From the NCBI GenBank assembly GCA_949878575.1, contig CATLAX010000001.1, positions 446,220-510,219 on the forward strand: a DNA stretch of 64,000 nt, in the 5' to 3' direction. This document shows positions 18,402 through 27,736 of the stretch, one piece after another. The notes beneath the pieces are model-generated. The model had not been told where the DNA came from and did not search any database. It saw nothing but the letters and a program-made list of their open reading frames with translations. The translations under genes were made by a program, and so were the position numbers. Every line of letters begins with the position of its first letter. Positions within the stretch are counted from its first letter, which is position 1. This stretch comes from an uncultured Alphaproteobacteria bacterium. Its GTDB lineage: Bacteria; Pseudomonadota; Alphaproteobacteria; Rs-D84.

Positions 18402-19097
18402 GTGTTTTGGCGCGTATGCTTTTCATTGTGTTTGGCGGGGTGCGTTGTCGGCGCGCCCCGTAACAATAATATAGGCGCGCAGTACCTGGGGGCGAAATAT
18501 GTTTCCGATCCGCTGGGCGAAGGCGCCGGGTATGATGCAGACCCGTTAATCCGTGATGACGCCTTTGACTGTGTGACATTTGTTGAAACGGCCATGGCGG
18601 ACGGGGATGTGGCACGTTTGACCAAAATCAAATACAAGGACGGTATTGTCGGATTTGAGCGGCGCAATCACTTTATAGAAACGGACTGGCTGACGAACAA
18701 TGCGGATATTGTTGAAAATATCAGCCGCCGGTACGGCACGACGCATGTGCGCAATGTTCTGGTGGACAAGCGCGCATGGGCGCGTGCATTGCACGGCATT
18801 GATATAAACGCGTCGCCGACCGCGGCGTCTTTGGAATATATTGCATACGGGGATGTAAAAAACATAAATAACAGTGATGCATTGATTGTGCTGTTTGTTG
18901 TCGGCGCCGCGCCCGGTAATTCCAAAGCGCCCACGGATATGGCTGTTGCGCACATGGGGTTTCTGCTGCCCGGTGGGCGCATATTGCGGCATGCATCAAC
19001 CGGGCGCGGGGTTGTTGATGATAATTTTGCAAAATATATTGAAATGCGCCGCCGCATGAATAACAATATTGGCATTGCTTTGGTAAAGATAAAATGA
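18402..19097 (+). CDS. DUF1460-like lipoprotein (NlpC/amidase-like)
   Basis: GTG start gives lipobox MFWRVCFSLCLAGC; YDADPLIRDDAFDCVTFVETAMA, RRNHFIETDWL. Confidence 0.72.
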   Translation: MFWRVCFSLCLAGCVVGAPRNNNIGAQYLGAKYVSDPLGEGAGYDADPLIRDDAFDCVTFVETAMADGDVARLTKIKYKDGIVGFERRNHFIETDWLTNNADIVENISRRYGTTHVRNVLVDKRAWARALHGIDINASPTAASLEYIAYGDVKNINNSDALIVLFVVGAAPGNSKAPTDMAVAHMGFLLPGGRILRHASTGRGVVDDNFAKYIEMRRRMNNNIGIALVKIK

Positions 19098-20218
19098 ATA
19101 CAGAAGAAAATATTATAAAAATGGACATGGGCGCACTGGGGGGCGGAAACGCTTCCGGGGAACAAATATTGTGCCTGGGAATAGAATCGTCGTGCGACGA
19201 AACATCCGCCGCCATTGTGGATTCTGACCGCAATATTTTGGCGCATATTATTTATTCTCAAATTCCGGAACATCAGAAATACGGCGGTGTTGTTCCGGAA
19301 CTGGCGGCGCGCGCCCATATTCTGGCCATTGACGAGGTTGTGCGGCGCACGCTGGCAACGGCCGGCAAAACGATGAATGATATTGATGTTGTTGCCGCAA
19401 CGGCGGGACCGGGACTTATCGGCGGGGTGTTAATCGGATGGATGGCGGCGACCGGCATCGCCCAGGCGACAGGAAAGCCGCTGGTTGCGGTAAACCATCT
19501 GGAGGGTCATGCACTGGCCCCGCGTCTGCATGCCGCGTCTGCGGCCGGTGCGTCTTTAAAAAACGGGGTTGAGTTTCCTTATCTGTTAATGCTGGCGTCG
19601 GGCGGACACTGCCAGATATTGCTTGTGCGTGGCGTCGGCCGCTATGAATTAATAGGCCAGACACTGGATGACAGTGCCGGCGAGGCGTTTGACAAGGTTG
19701 CAAAAATGCTGGGGCTGGGTTATCCGGGCGGACCGGTTGTTGACGCGCGCGCGGCGAACGGCAACGCCGCACGGTTTAAGTTTCCGCGTCCATTGTGTGA
19801 CAAACCCGGATGCGATTTCTCTTTCAGTGGCATTAAAACCGCCGCACGCACAATGCTGGACAGGGAACCGGCGCCCTATTCTGATGGGTTTATAAATGAT
19901 TTCTGTGCATCTTTTCAGGCCTCTGTCGTGGACTGTATCACGAACCGTCTGGCCAACGCCATGGATGACGCCCGGGTTCGTGCGGCCATGCCAAAAACAC
20001 TGGTGGTGGCGGGCGGGGTTGCCAAAAACAGCGCAATTCGCGCGGCCCTGGAACGGCTGGCCGCGGAACATGGAATGCTGTTTGCGGCGCCGCCGATGAA
20101 TTTATGTACGGACAACGGTGCCATGATTGCATGGGCCGGATTGGAAAATTACCGTGCGGGACGTGTTGTTGACGCGCCCGTTGCGCCGCGCCCCAGATGG
20201 CCGCTTACAGAATTATGA
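19094..20218 (+). CDS. tsaD: tRNA N6-adenosine threonylcarbamoyltransferase
   Basis: LGIESSCDETSAAIVD...GGVVPELAARAH...LEGHALAPRL...ASGGHCQILLV. Confidence 0.97.
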   Translation: MNTEENIIKMDMGALGGGNASGEQILCLGIESSCDETSAAIVDSDRNILAHIIYSQIPEHQKYGGVVPELAARAHILAIDEVVRRTLATAGKTMNDIDVVAATAGPGLIGGVLIGWMAATGIAQATGKPLVAVNHLEGHALAPRLHAASAAGASLKNGVEFPYLLMLASGGHCQILLVRGVGRYELIGQTLDDSAGEAFDKVAKMLGLGYPGGPVVDARAANGNAARFKFPRPLCDKPGCDFSFSGIKTAARTMLDREPAPYSDGFINDFCASFQASVVDCITNRLANAMDDARVRAAMPKTLVVAGGVAKNSAIRAALERLAAEHGMLFAAPPMNLCTDNGAMIAWAGLENYRAGRVVDAPVAPRPRWPLTEL

Positions 20219-20257
20219 ATTTGATAAAAATCAGCGGCTGTGATATAATCTTATGCC

Positions 20258-20761
20258 ATGAAGAAAAATCAAAACGTATATGAAAGCGCCACACGCGGGC
20301 TGTTGCAAAAACTGGATGAAATAGTATCCGACAGATCGCAGCGACTGCGGGCAAAAAATTTAACGCTGCTGTTTCGTGACAGCTTTCAACTGGATTCCGT
20401 AAAGCACGCAACATTTTATTCCGATGTCGGATATGATTACAAGAGTTTTCCATATGATTCATTCGGATTTTGCCGCGCATCCAGCATGTCTTTTGTCGCT
20501 TTGATGAATAATCCGGATTGGCGCCTGATGTATATTGACGATTTGTGGACATACGGACCGCATTTCTTTGTGATGCATGTGCCCACAAAAACACCTTTTG
20601 ATTTAACGTTTGACCAGTATGCGTACGACGGGGTGCAAATTCCGTATGACATGGGCCGTGTTGCCAAGATAAACGGGGTTGGCAAAGAAGTCGTTGTTCG
20701 TTTTCTGCATTCTGTCGGGCTGGATTTCAACGTTGCCGTAAAAAATATAGACAGGGATTAG
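20258..20761 (+). CDS. Hypothetical protein with papain-like Cys/His/Asp arrangement
   Basis: 167-aa ORF; GFCRASSMSF ... YGPHFFVMHVP ... PFDLTFDQY order. Confidence 0.55.
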   Translation: MKKNQNVYESATRGLLQKLDEIVSDRSQRLRAKNLTLLFRDSFQLDSVKHATFYSDVGYDYKSFPYDSFGFCRASSMSFVALMNNPDWRLMYIDDLWTYGPHFFVMHVPTKTPFDLTFDQYAYDGVQIPYDMGRVAKINGVGKEVVVRFLHSVGLDFNVAVKNIDRD

Positions 20762-20766
20762 TCGTC

Positions 20767-22005
20767 ATGCAGAAACCGGAACCAATAATTAAACCAGATG
20801 CCGTGTTCAGTGTAAGCGACGCGGCGGCGCTGCTTAAAGGTGTTGTGGAAACAGCGTTCCCGTGCATCCGCATCCGGGGTGAACTGTCACAGATAACGCG
20901 GGCATCATCCGGTCATATGTACATGACCATAAAGGATGCGGGTGCCGCAATTTCCGTGATAATATGGCGCGGCACACCGGTAAATTTTAAACTGGAAGAC
21001 GGGTTGGAGGTTATTGTTACCGGGCGTTTGACCACATATCCCGCGCGCAGTAATTATCAGATTATTGTCAGTGAAATAGAGATGGCCGGCGTTGGCGCCA
21101 TTCTAAAGATGTTGGAGGAAAGAAAGCGCAAACTGGCCGCCGAGGGGCTGTTTGACGCGTCGCGTAAAAAGCCGTTGCCCAGGTTGCCGCGTCGTATCGG
21201 CGTTGTGACCAGTCCGACGGGCGCCGCTTTTCAGGATATTCAAAATCGTCTGCGTGAACGTTTTCCGGTTCATGTCATATTGTATCCCGCCACGGTTCAG
21301 GGGGCGACCGCCGCGGCCGAGGTTGCGGCCGGCATAGAATATTTTAACAAGGCCGGCAATGTTGATGTAATAATTGTTGCGCGCGGCGGCGGCGCGTTGG
21401 AAGATTTGCTGCCTTTTTCCGAAGAAATCGTTGTGCGCGCGGCGGCGGCCAGCCGTATTCCGTTAATATCGGGCGTCGGTCATGAACCGGACTGGATGCT
21501 GATTGATTTCGCCGCGGATTTTCGCGCCCCCACGCCGACCGGCGCGGCGGAAACGGTGGTGCCGACAAAACTGTCGCTGTTTCAGGATCTGGACAACTTA
21601 TGGCATCGCCTGTCAGGCAGTTTTACGGCGCGTTTAACCAACGCGCGCGGTCGCATGGATGCAATTACCATAAAAAGCCCCCGTCAGATGATAATGGAAC
21701 GCGCCCAGCGTTTGGACGACCTGGGGCGCAGCATGGATATAATAATAAATGCAAAATTTGCCGCCGCGCATCAAAAAATGGACACGGCCGGTTCGTTTCC
21801 GAATATTTTAACGGCACGAATGGCCGCGTTAAATCAGGCTGTTGCACATATGGAGCAAATGTTGAATTCGTTAAGCTATAAAAACGTTCTGGCCCGTGGA
21901 TATGCAATAGTGCGTGACGACAGTGGCGAAATAATCGGCGGTGCGCATACCGGCCGCGTTCCGGCCGAGATAGAATTTGCGGACGGTGTTGTAAAATTAC
22001 AATAA
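20767..22005 (+). CDS. xseA: Exodeoxyribonuclease VII large subunit
   Basis: IRGELSQITRASSGHMYMTIKD...IGVVTSPTGAAFQDI...VIIVARGGGALEDLLPF...ISGVGHEPDWMLIDFAADFRAPTPTGAAE. Confidence 0.96.
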   Translation: MQKPEPIIKPDAVFSVSDAAALLKGVVETAFPCIRIRGELSQITRASSGHMYMTIKDAGAAISVIIWRGTPVNFKLEDGLEVIVTGRLTTYPARSNYQIIVSEIEMAGVGAILKMLEERKRKLAAEGLFDASRKKPLPRLPRRIGVVTSPTGAAFQDIQNRLRERFPVHVILYPATVQGATAAAEVAAGIEYFNKAGNVDVIIVARGGGALEDLLPFSEEIVVRAAAASRIPLISGVGHEPDWMLIDFAADFRAPTPTGAAETVVPTKLSLFQDLDNLWHRLSGSFTARLTNARGRMDAITIKSPRQMIMERAQRLDDLGRSMDIIINAKFAAAHQKMDTAGSFPNILTARMAALNQAVAHMEQMLNSLSYKNVLARGYAIVRDDSGEIIGGAHTGRVPAEIEFADGVVKLQ

Positions 22006-22063
22006 CCTGTTGTTTTTGTTCCCCGGATAAATTATACTTTGTATAAATCCAACCGGACAGACT

Positions 22064-22837
22064 ATGAGAAAGTTATTATTTGTTTTAATGGTGGTCATAT
22101 GCTCCAGCGCGGCGATGGCTATACTCCCAGGTGATTCTGGTACTGGGGGCAACACAGGAATTACTGATCCAGACTGGAATACTGGGGGGCCGGGTAGCGA
22201 TCCCGGAATAGCCTGTTTTATGGCTCGTATGTGTAATCAAATTGCTGGTGAAGAAATACCGGAATCCTGTAAGACAACTAATAATTCTGCGTGTACGGAA
22301 TGTAATAACAGACAGGAAACGACCGATACAAACACATCCACTCATGTTGTGCAAACGACAAAATGGCAATATGCGGCTCGTTGCAGTGATTATGACGGTA
22401 GTTACATATCTTGTGGTTGCGAGTCGGAAAAAACTTATAGATGCGAAGGTAATTATTACGGTAATCCGGACGACGGATGGAACAGTACAGACTGCAAGGC
22501 GTGTCCAGCAAACGCAACATGTGACGGTGGAAAATATTTTTCCTGTAATGATGGATATTATATGAATGCCACGGGAACCGGGTGTGATATGTGTCCCGCA
22601 AACGCAACCTGCGATGGCGGGGAAGATTTTTCCTGCAATGCCGGATATTATAAGAATACCGCTGGAACGGAATGTGTCATGTGTCCGAATACGTCCGGCA
22701 ACTGGAAGCCGGTTTATAGTGGAACCTCAGACGGGGACGCAGAGTCAATCAAAGACTGTTATATTTCTGTGGGCGCAACCTTTACAGACAATATCGGTAC
22801 TTTTGAGGTTGTGGACGAGAAATGTTATCATAACTAA
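22064..22837 (+). CDS. Secreted cysteine-rich protein with duplicated CPANATCDGG motifs
   Basis: Signal peptide; CPANATCDGGKYFSCNDGYYMNATGTGCDM / CPANATCDGGEDFSCNAGYYKNTAGTECVM. Confidence 0.72.
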   Translation: MRKLLFVLMVVICSSAAMAILPGDSGTGGNTGITDPDWNTGGPGSDPGIACFMARMCNQIAGEEIPESCKTTNNSACTECNNRQETTDTNTSTHVVQTTKWQYAARCSDYDGSYISCGCESEKTYRCEGNYYGNPDDGWNSTDCKACPANATCDGGKYFSCNDGYYMNATGTGCDMCPANATCDGGEDFSCNAGYYKNTAGTECVMCPNTSGNWKPVYSGTSDGDAESIKDCYISVGATFTDNIGTFEVVDEKCYHN

Positions 22838-22863
22838 AAACACCGCCAATGGCGGTGTTTTGT
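22838..22863 (+). terminator. Terminator
   Basis: AAAACACCGCCAATGGCGGTGTTTTGTTTT. Confidence 0.8.
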
Positions 22864-22903
22864 TTTGCCAATAAAATGTCCCGGGCTTGATCCGGGATAT
22901 ATT

Positions 22904-24559
22904 TTATTTATGAATCAGGGTCTTTGCGGTGGCCAGTGATTCCGGGGTTATTTCCGCACCGCTGATTATACGAGCGATTTCGTTTGTGCGATCGTCGCCG
23001 GTAATTTCGTGAACGCTGGTTGTTGTTGTGCCGTCCGCAACGCTTTTGCTTATTTTAAAGTGTCTGTCCGCATATCCGGCGACCTGGGCGGAATGTGTTA
23101 TGACCAGTGCCTGGGCGGACGACGCCAACCGGTTTAAGCGGCTGCCGACGGCGCTGGCGGTCGCGCCGCTGATTCCGGTGTCTATTTCGTCAAATATGAA
23201 TGTGTGCGCGTCATTTTCACCCGCCAACACAACACGCATTGCCAGCATGAATCGCGCCAGTTCCCCGCCTGATGCGGTTTTGTGCAGCGGCCCGAACGGC
23301 ATGCCCGGATTTGTTTTTATCATGAATACCACATTGTCCGTGCCGCCGGTTGACGGTGCGCATTCCGAGATGTCAACGGCAAAGTCCGCCTGGCCTAATT
23401 TTAATTCCGGCAGCTCTGCCAGTATCTGGGTGCGCAATATTTCTGCAAAATGCACGCGGGCGTTGTGCAGTGCCGCACAGCGGCGTTCAAATTCCGCACG
23501 CGCCGCCGCCATTTGATTTGTAACTTTTTTTAATTCCGCATCAGAGTTGTCTATGGCCGCCAGCTGTCGGGACATCTGCGCCAGTTTTTCCGGCAGCTCG
23601 TCCGCAGTAATGCGGTGTTTTCGTGCGGCCGCGCGTATTGCAAACAGGCGCTCTTCTATTTCATCCAGACGACCCGTGTCCGTATCCGTCGGGGTTAATG
23701 CGCCGGCAATCTCTGACAGGGATTGTGCGATTTCATACAGCCTGTCAATTTGGTCCTGGTACGGGTTCGGGGTTGTTTTTATGTGCTCCAAAATATGCGC
23801 CACAGAATATACGCACCCGTCCAAAGAATTCCCGCGCGGCGCCAGTGCCTCGGCCGCATCTGATAAAATGGCGGCGTCTTTTTCCGCGTTCATCATTGCC
23901 GTGCGCCGGGCGGCCAAATCTTCTTCTTCGCCGGGTTGAACGTTCAGTGCCGCCAGCTCGCCCACGTTGTGTTCCAAAAATTCGCGTTCCGTTTCAGACC
24001 GGGACAGCATTTCCTTTAATTCCGTATAGCGTCGCATGGCGCCGCTGTATTCGTTGTATGCCGCCCTGACCCCGGCCAGTGTTTCTGAGAACGCGGCATC
24101 GCGTCGTGCGGCAAAATCGTCCAGTGCACCGCGGTGCGTCGCCTGGTTTAACAATGCGTGATTTGCGAACTGTCCGTGTATTTCAACCAGGGCGTCGCCG
24201 ATTGCTTTTAAAGTTTTTATAGATACCGCACAGTCGTTCACCCACGCACGCCCCTTGCCGTCGGCGTTTAGCGTGCGACGCAAAATCAGCGTGTCGTCGT
24301 CGCATTCCAGACCGGTGTCATTTAATATGTTCCGTACCGACGGGGGAATGGTGTCAAACTCTGCAACAACGGACGCACTGTCGTGGCCGCGACGAATCAA
24401 AGACGCGTCGCCCCGCCCGCCCAGTGCCAGCGCCAACGCATCCAGCAATATGCTTTTCCCGGCGCCTGTTTCGCCGGTTAAAACGTTCAGGCCTGCGCCG
24501 AAATCAAGATTCAGACGCTCTATTAGCACTATGTTGGAAATGTTTAAACGTGTAAGCAT
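22904..24559 (-). CDS. recN: DNA repair protein RecN
   Basis: MLTRLNISNIVLIERLNLDFGAGLNVLTGETGAGKSILLDALALALGGR...FDEIDTGISG. Confidence 0.95.
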   Translation of the reverse strand: MLTRLNISNIVLIERLNLDFGAGLNVLTGETGAGKSILLDALALALGGRGDASLIRRGHDSASVVAEFDTIPPSVRNILNDTGLECDDDTLILRRTLNADGKGRAWVNDCAVSIKTLKAIGDALVEIHGQFANHALLNQATHRGALDDFAARRDAAFSETLAGVRAAYNEYSGAMRRYTELKEMLSRSETEREFLEHNVGELAALNVQPGEEEDLAARRTAMMNAEKDAAILSDAAEALAPRGNSLDGCVYSVAHILEHIKTTPNPYQDQIDRLYEIAQSLSEIAGALTPTDTDTGRLDEIEERLFAIRAAARKHRITADELPEKLAQMSRQLAAIDNSDAELKKVTNQMAAARAEFERRCAALHNARVHFAEILRTQILAELPELKLGQADFAVDISECAPSTGGTDNVVFMIKTNPGMPFGPLHKTASGGELARFMLAMRVVLAGENDAHTFIFDEIDTGISGATASAVGSRLNRLASSAQALVITHSAQVAGYADRHFKISKSVADGTTTTSVHEITGDDRTNEIARIISGAEITPESLATAKTLIHK

Positions 24560-24591
24560 GTGGGAATTATAGCGTTGCAAAGCGATGAATT

Positions 24592-25044
24592 TCAAGGATT
24601 TTTAATTTGTTCCAGCCGCCATTGGTGGGTCCATAATATTGCCGCCGATATGTCGTATTCCGGATAAATGTGCTGTAACAGCGCGCGGTATTCACCCAGT
24701 TGGCGTATGTATTTTTCGCGGTGCGCGTCAGGGTTCAAATCCGTTTTGTAATCCAGTATCATGATGCGTCGCGCGGGATGGTCAACACACATTCTGTCTA
24801 TGCGGCGACTGATGAATTTGCCGCCGATTATTCCGGCAACCGGAACCTCTGTTTTGGAGTTTTTTGCAAAATATTTTGTCAGTCCGTAGCAGGATTGTAT
24901 ATGTGCAATCAAATCCGCGTCGCCGCACGTGTTGTTGCCGTCAATTATTATGTTTTGCAGGCGCATATGCATTCTTGTGCCGTTGTCGGCCGCGAATTTT
25001 TGGGAGCGTCGTTCGGCGATTAGGTCCATCAGATTGTCATGCAT
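24592..25044 (-). CDS. AddA-type RecB-family nuclease domain as a separate ORF
   Basis: NGTRMHMRLQ; SRRIDRMCVDHPARRIMILDYKTD; YIRQLGEYRALL nuclease motifs; ATGCATGA overlap with the helicase ORF. Confidence 0.72.
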   Translation of the reverse strand: MHDNLMDLIAERRSQKFAADNGTRMHMRLQNIIIDGNNTCGDADLIAHIQSCYGLTKYFAKNSKTEVPVAGIIGGKFISRRIDRMCVDHPARRIMILDYKTDLNPDAHREKYIRQLGEYRALLQHIYPEYDISAAILWTHQWRLEQIKNP

Positions 25045-27652
25045 TTGTTATCCTTATCGGTTCTGTGGCGTCCGGTGTCGCGAATGTTTCCCACAGGCGC
25101 GCATGCCATGAATTTTCATGGGGCTTTTTGTTTGCCGTGTGTCCGTATATGTACAGTCTGTCGCGGGCGCGCGTCATGGCAACATACAGCAAACGATAAT
25201 ATTCCGCAATTTTTTTACGACTTTCGGCGTCTGCGGCCTTTTGGTATTGCTGTGACAATGTCTGGCGTGGCGTCCAAATCCATGGGGTGGGCATTCCGGG
25301 TGTGTTTTCTTTGCCGGGTATGTTTATAAACCTGTCGGAATCCGGCATTTTTGTTGTGTCTATTAAAAACACGACAGGGGCTTCCAGACCCTTGCTGCCG
25401 TGTACCGTGACAATGCGCACACCGCAACTTTCGTTCATGTCTCTTTTTATTTCGCTGCTGCCTGTGATGAACCATTTTAAAAAGTCGCGCATGGTGCCCG
25501 GCTGGGTCCGTTCATATGCCAGGCATATTGTCATAAATTCTTCCAACGGGTCTATTATTTGACCGCCCAGTGCCGCAATCATATCCTCCCGGTTGTTGTC
25601 GGAATTCAACACGTTGGAAAAAAACGTATACGGGCCATATGATTGCGCCCATGCCACCATCTTTGCCAGCCTGGCATGAATTTCCGGACGGTCGGATTCA
25701 AGTATGTCAAAAACGGAAATTACGGTGTTGGCGTCGGTCGTGGACGCTTGTTTTTTTATCTCGTTTGTACGTTTTGAGCATAAGTTAAAAATATCGCCTT
25801 CATTCAATCTAAACAGCGGACTTTTTAAAGCACAACACAAGCTGTAGTCGTCGTTTGTTGTCAAACAAAAACGCGTTAAATTTAATAGGTCGCGAATTGC
25901 GGGAAAATCCGGTAAAACGATGCGGTCGCTGCCAGCCACCTCTATGTGGCGGCGTTTAAGTTCGTTTACCAGCATCGGGGCCATGGGGCGTCTTTTTTGA
26001 ACCAGCACCATTATGTCCGCCGGCCTGCATTCTTTGTGTGAAATCAATGACTCTATTTTATCCGCAACTGATGTTATGTATTTGCGGACGTCCGTGTCGT
26101 TTTCTTTTTTTGAACAGACCGGATTTATTTCAACAAGCCCAGGCGCCCCCGTGCGAAAACATTTGTGTCTGGTGTTTGCAAATCCTGTCAGTTCAATGAT
26201 TTGTCTGTTTTCAAAAAAAGCGTCCACGGTTTGTAAAACAGGCTCTGTTGAACGGAAACTTTGTGCCAGGGGAATCTCGCATATGGTGCGCATGTTGTTT
26301 TCAATCTGTCTGGCAATGTCGTGGCGGCTGGCGGCGAATGCGTACGGATCCGCACCCTGGAATCCGTATATGGACTGTTTGCTGTCGCCGACAACAAACA
26401 GCGAATGCGGTGCGGCGGCCGTGTCGCCATCCGTAAAGAAATCGCCGGCAATCATGCGCAAAATGTCCCATTGCTGGGGACCTGTGTCCTGGGCCTCGTC
26501 AACAAGGATGTGGTTCAGTGACAAATCCAGTTGTGATAAAACCCAGCCCATGGAATCCGGCTTTGCAAACAAACGCCGTGTGTATAATATTAAATCGTCA
26601 AAATCCAGTAAATTGTGCGTACGTTTTAAACTGATGTATGAACTTGCAAACGCCGCCGCCAGATCAAAAAAAGCCACTGTATCCTGGAATATTTGTCGGT
26701 TTGTTTCATGCTGGGCCCGGGCGTAAACCCGTTCCTGTTCAGCTTGCAGATAGTCTTTTTGAGAAACGTCTTTGATTCTGTCTAATTTCTGGGTTAGGTA
26801 TGCAAATTTATATTCTTCAAAATCTATAGTTTTATTAACGTACTGTTTGGTAAAGTTAATAATTTTATCAAGGTATTTTGCCGGTGTTTTTCGTGTATTT
26901 TGTTCATATTCGGCATTTTTGATAATATTTAGCAGTTCTGCGGAGTTTTCCGGGGACAGAATCGTATTTTTTAAATTTAAAAAATTTTCAATAGTATCAA
27001 TAAAGTATTGCCTATAGTTATCATGATTTTCAATTTCAAAAAAGGTTTTGTATTGCCGGGTCAGGTCTTGTAATATTTCCGGCATGTCATATTCTGATAC
27101 ACGACAAACAATATGCGCAAAGGCGTCAGATACCATCGGGTTGTTGCCAGATGTTTTTATCATGTTTTCAAACGCCTCTTGCAGTAACACTTTTTGATTC
27201 GCATCTGATACCAAAGACCATGACGGCGACAGACCGGCCTCTATCGGAAACCTGTGCAATATTTCTTCGCAGAAACCGTGAATGGTTTTTATTTTTAGCA
27301 TTTCCGGATTGTCTATATATTTAAAAAATATATTTCGTGCGCGGTTTAAATCTTCTTGTGTGGGTTCTGTGTTTAACGTTACCCCGTACAGTCTTTCACT
27401 TAACTCTTCGTCCGGCACCATGACCCATTTTCGCAACATTGCCAGTATGCGGTTTCTCATTTCGCCGGCGGCCGCGTTCGTATACGTCAGGCACAATATT
27501 CCGGTGCCGGAATCCGCGCGAAACAAAATGCGCAACAACCGCTGAACCAAGACGCTTGTCTTGCCGGTGCCTGCGTTGGCCTGAACCCATACGTTTTCCG
27601 ACGGGTTTGCCGCCTTGTCCTGCTCCGGTGAAAGATACTGTTTTTGTGCCAT
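25037..27652 (-). CDS. addA: AddA-type UvrD-like helicase, lacking the nuclease domain
   Basis: QDKAANPSENVWVQANAGTGKTSVLVQRLLRIL...LVDEAQDTGPQQWDI...VTVHGSKGLEAPVVFLIDT...LLYVAMTRARDRLYIYG. Confidence 0.85.
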   Translation of the reverse strand: MAQKQYLSPEQDKAANPSENVWVQANAGTGKTSVLVQRLLRILFRADSGTGILCLTYTNAAAGEMRNRILAMLRKWVMVPDEELSERLYGVTLNTEPTQEDLNRARNIFFKYIDNPEMLKIKTIHGFCEEILHRFPIEAGLSPSWSLVSDANQKVLLQEAFENMIKTSGNNPMVSDAFAHIVCRVSEYDMPEILQDLTRQYKTFFEIENHDNYRQYFIDTIENFLNLKNTILSPENSAELLNIIKNAEYEQNTRKTPAKYLDKIINFTKQYVNKTIDFEEYKFAYLTQKLDRIKDVSQKDYLQAEQERVYARAQHETNRQIFQDTVAFFDLAAAFASSYISLKRTHNLLDFDDLILYTRRLFAKPDSMGWVLSQLDLSLNHILVDEAQDTGPQQWDILRMIAGDFFTDGDTAAAPHSLFVVGDSKQSIYGFQGADPYAFAASRHDIARQIENNMRTICEIPLAQSFRSTEPVLQTVDAFFENRQIIELTGFANTRHKCFRTGAPGLVEINPVCSKKENDTDVRKYITSVADKIESLISHKECRPADIMVLVQKRRPMAPMLVNELKRRHIEVAGSDRIVLPDFPAIRDLLNLTRFCLTTNDDYSLCCALKSPLFRLNEGDIFNLCSKRTNEIKKQASTTDANTVISVFDILESDRPEIHARLAKMVAWAQSYGPYTFFSNVLNSDNNREDMIAALGGQIIDPLEEFMTICLAYERTQPGTMRDFLKWFITGSSEIKRDMNESCGVRIVTVHGSKGLEAPVVFLIDTTKMPDSDRFINIPGKENTPGMPTPWIWTPRQTLSQQYQKAADAESRKKIAEYYRLLYVAMTRARDRLYIYGHTANKKPHENSWHARLWETFATPDATEPIRITNA

Positions 27653-27736
27653 TTATGCCCTTGCTTTACATCAAAGATTCTAGTATAAATTTCATATAAC
27701 TTCAACAATGATGTAATTATAGCGGGGGGCCAAAGA

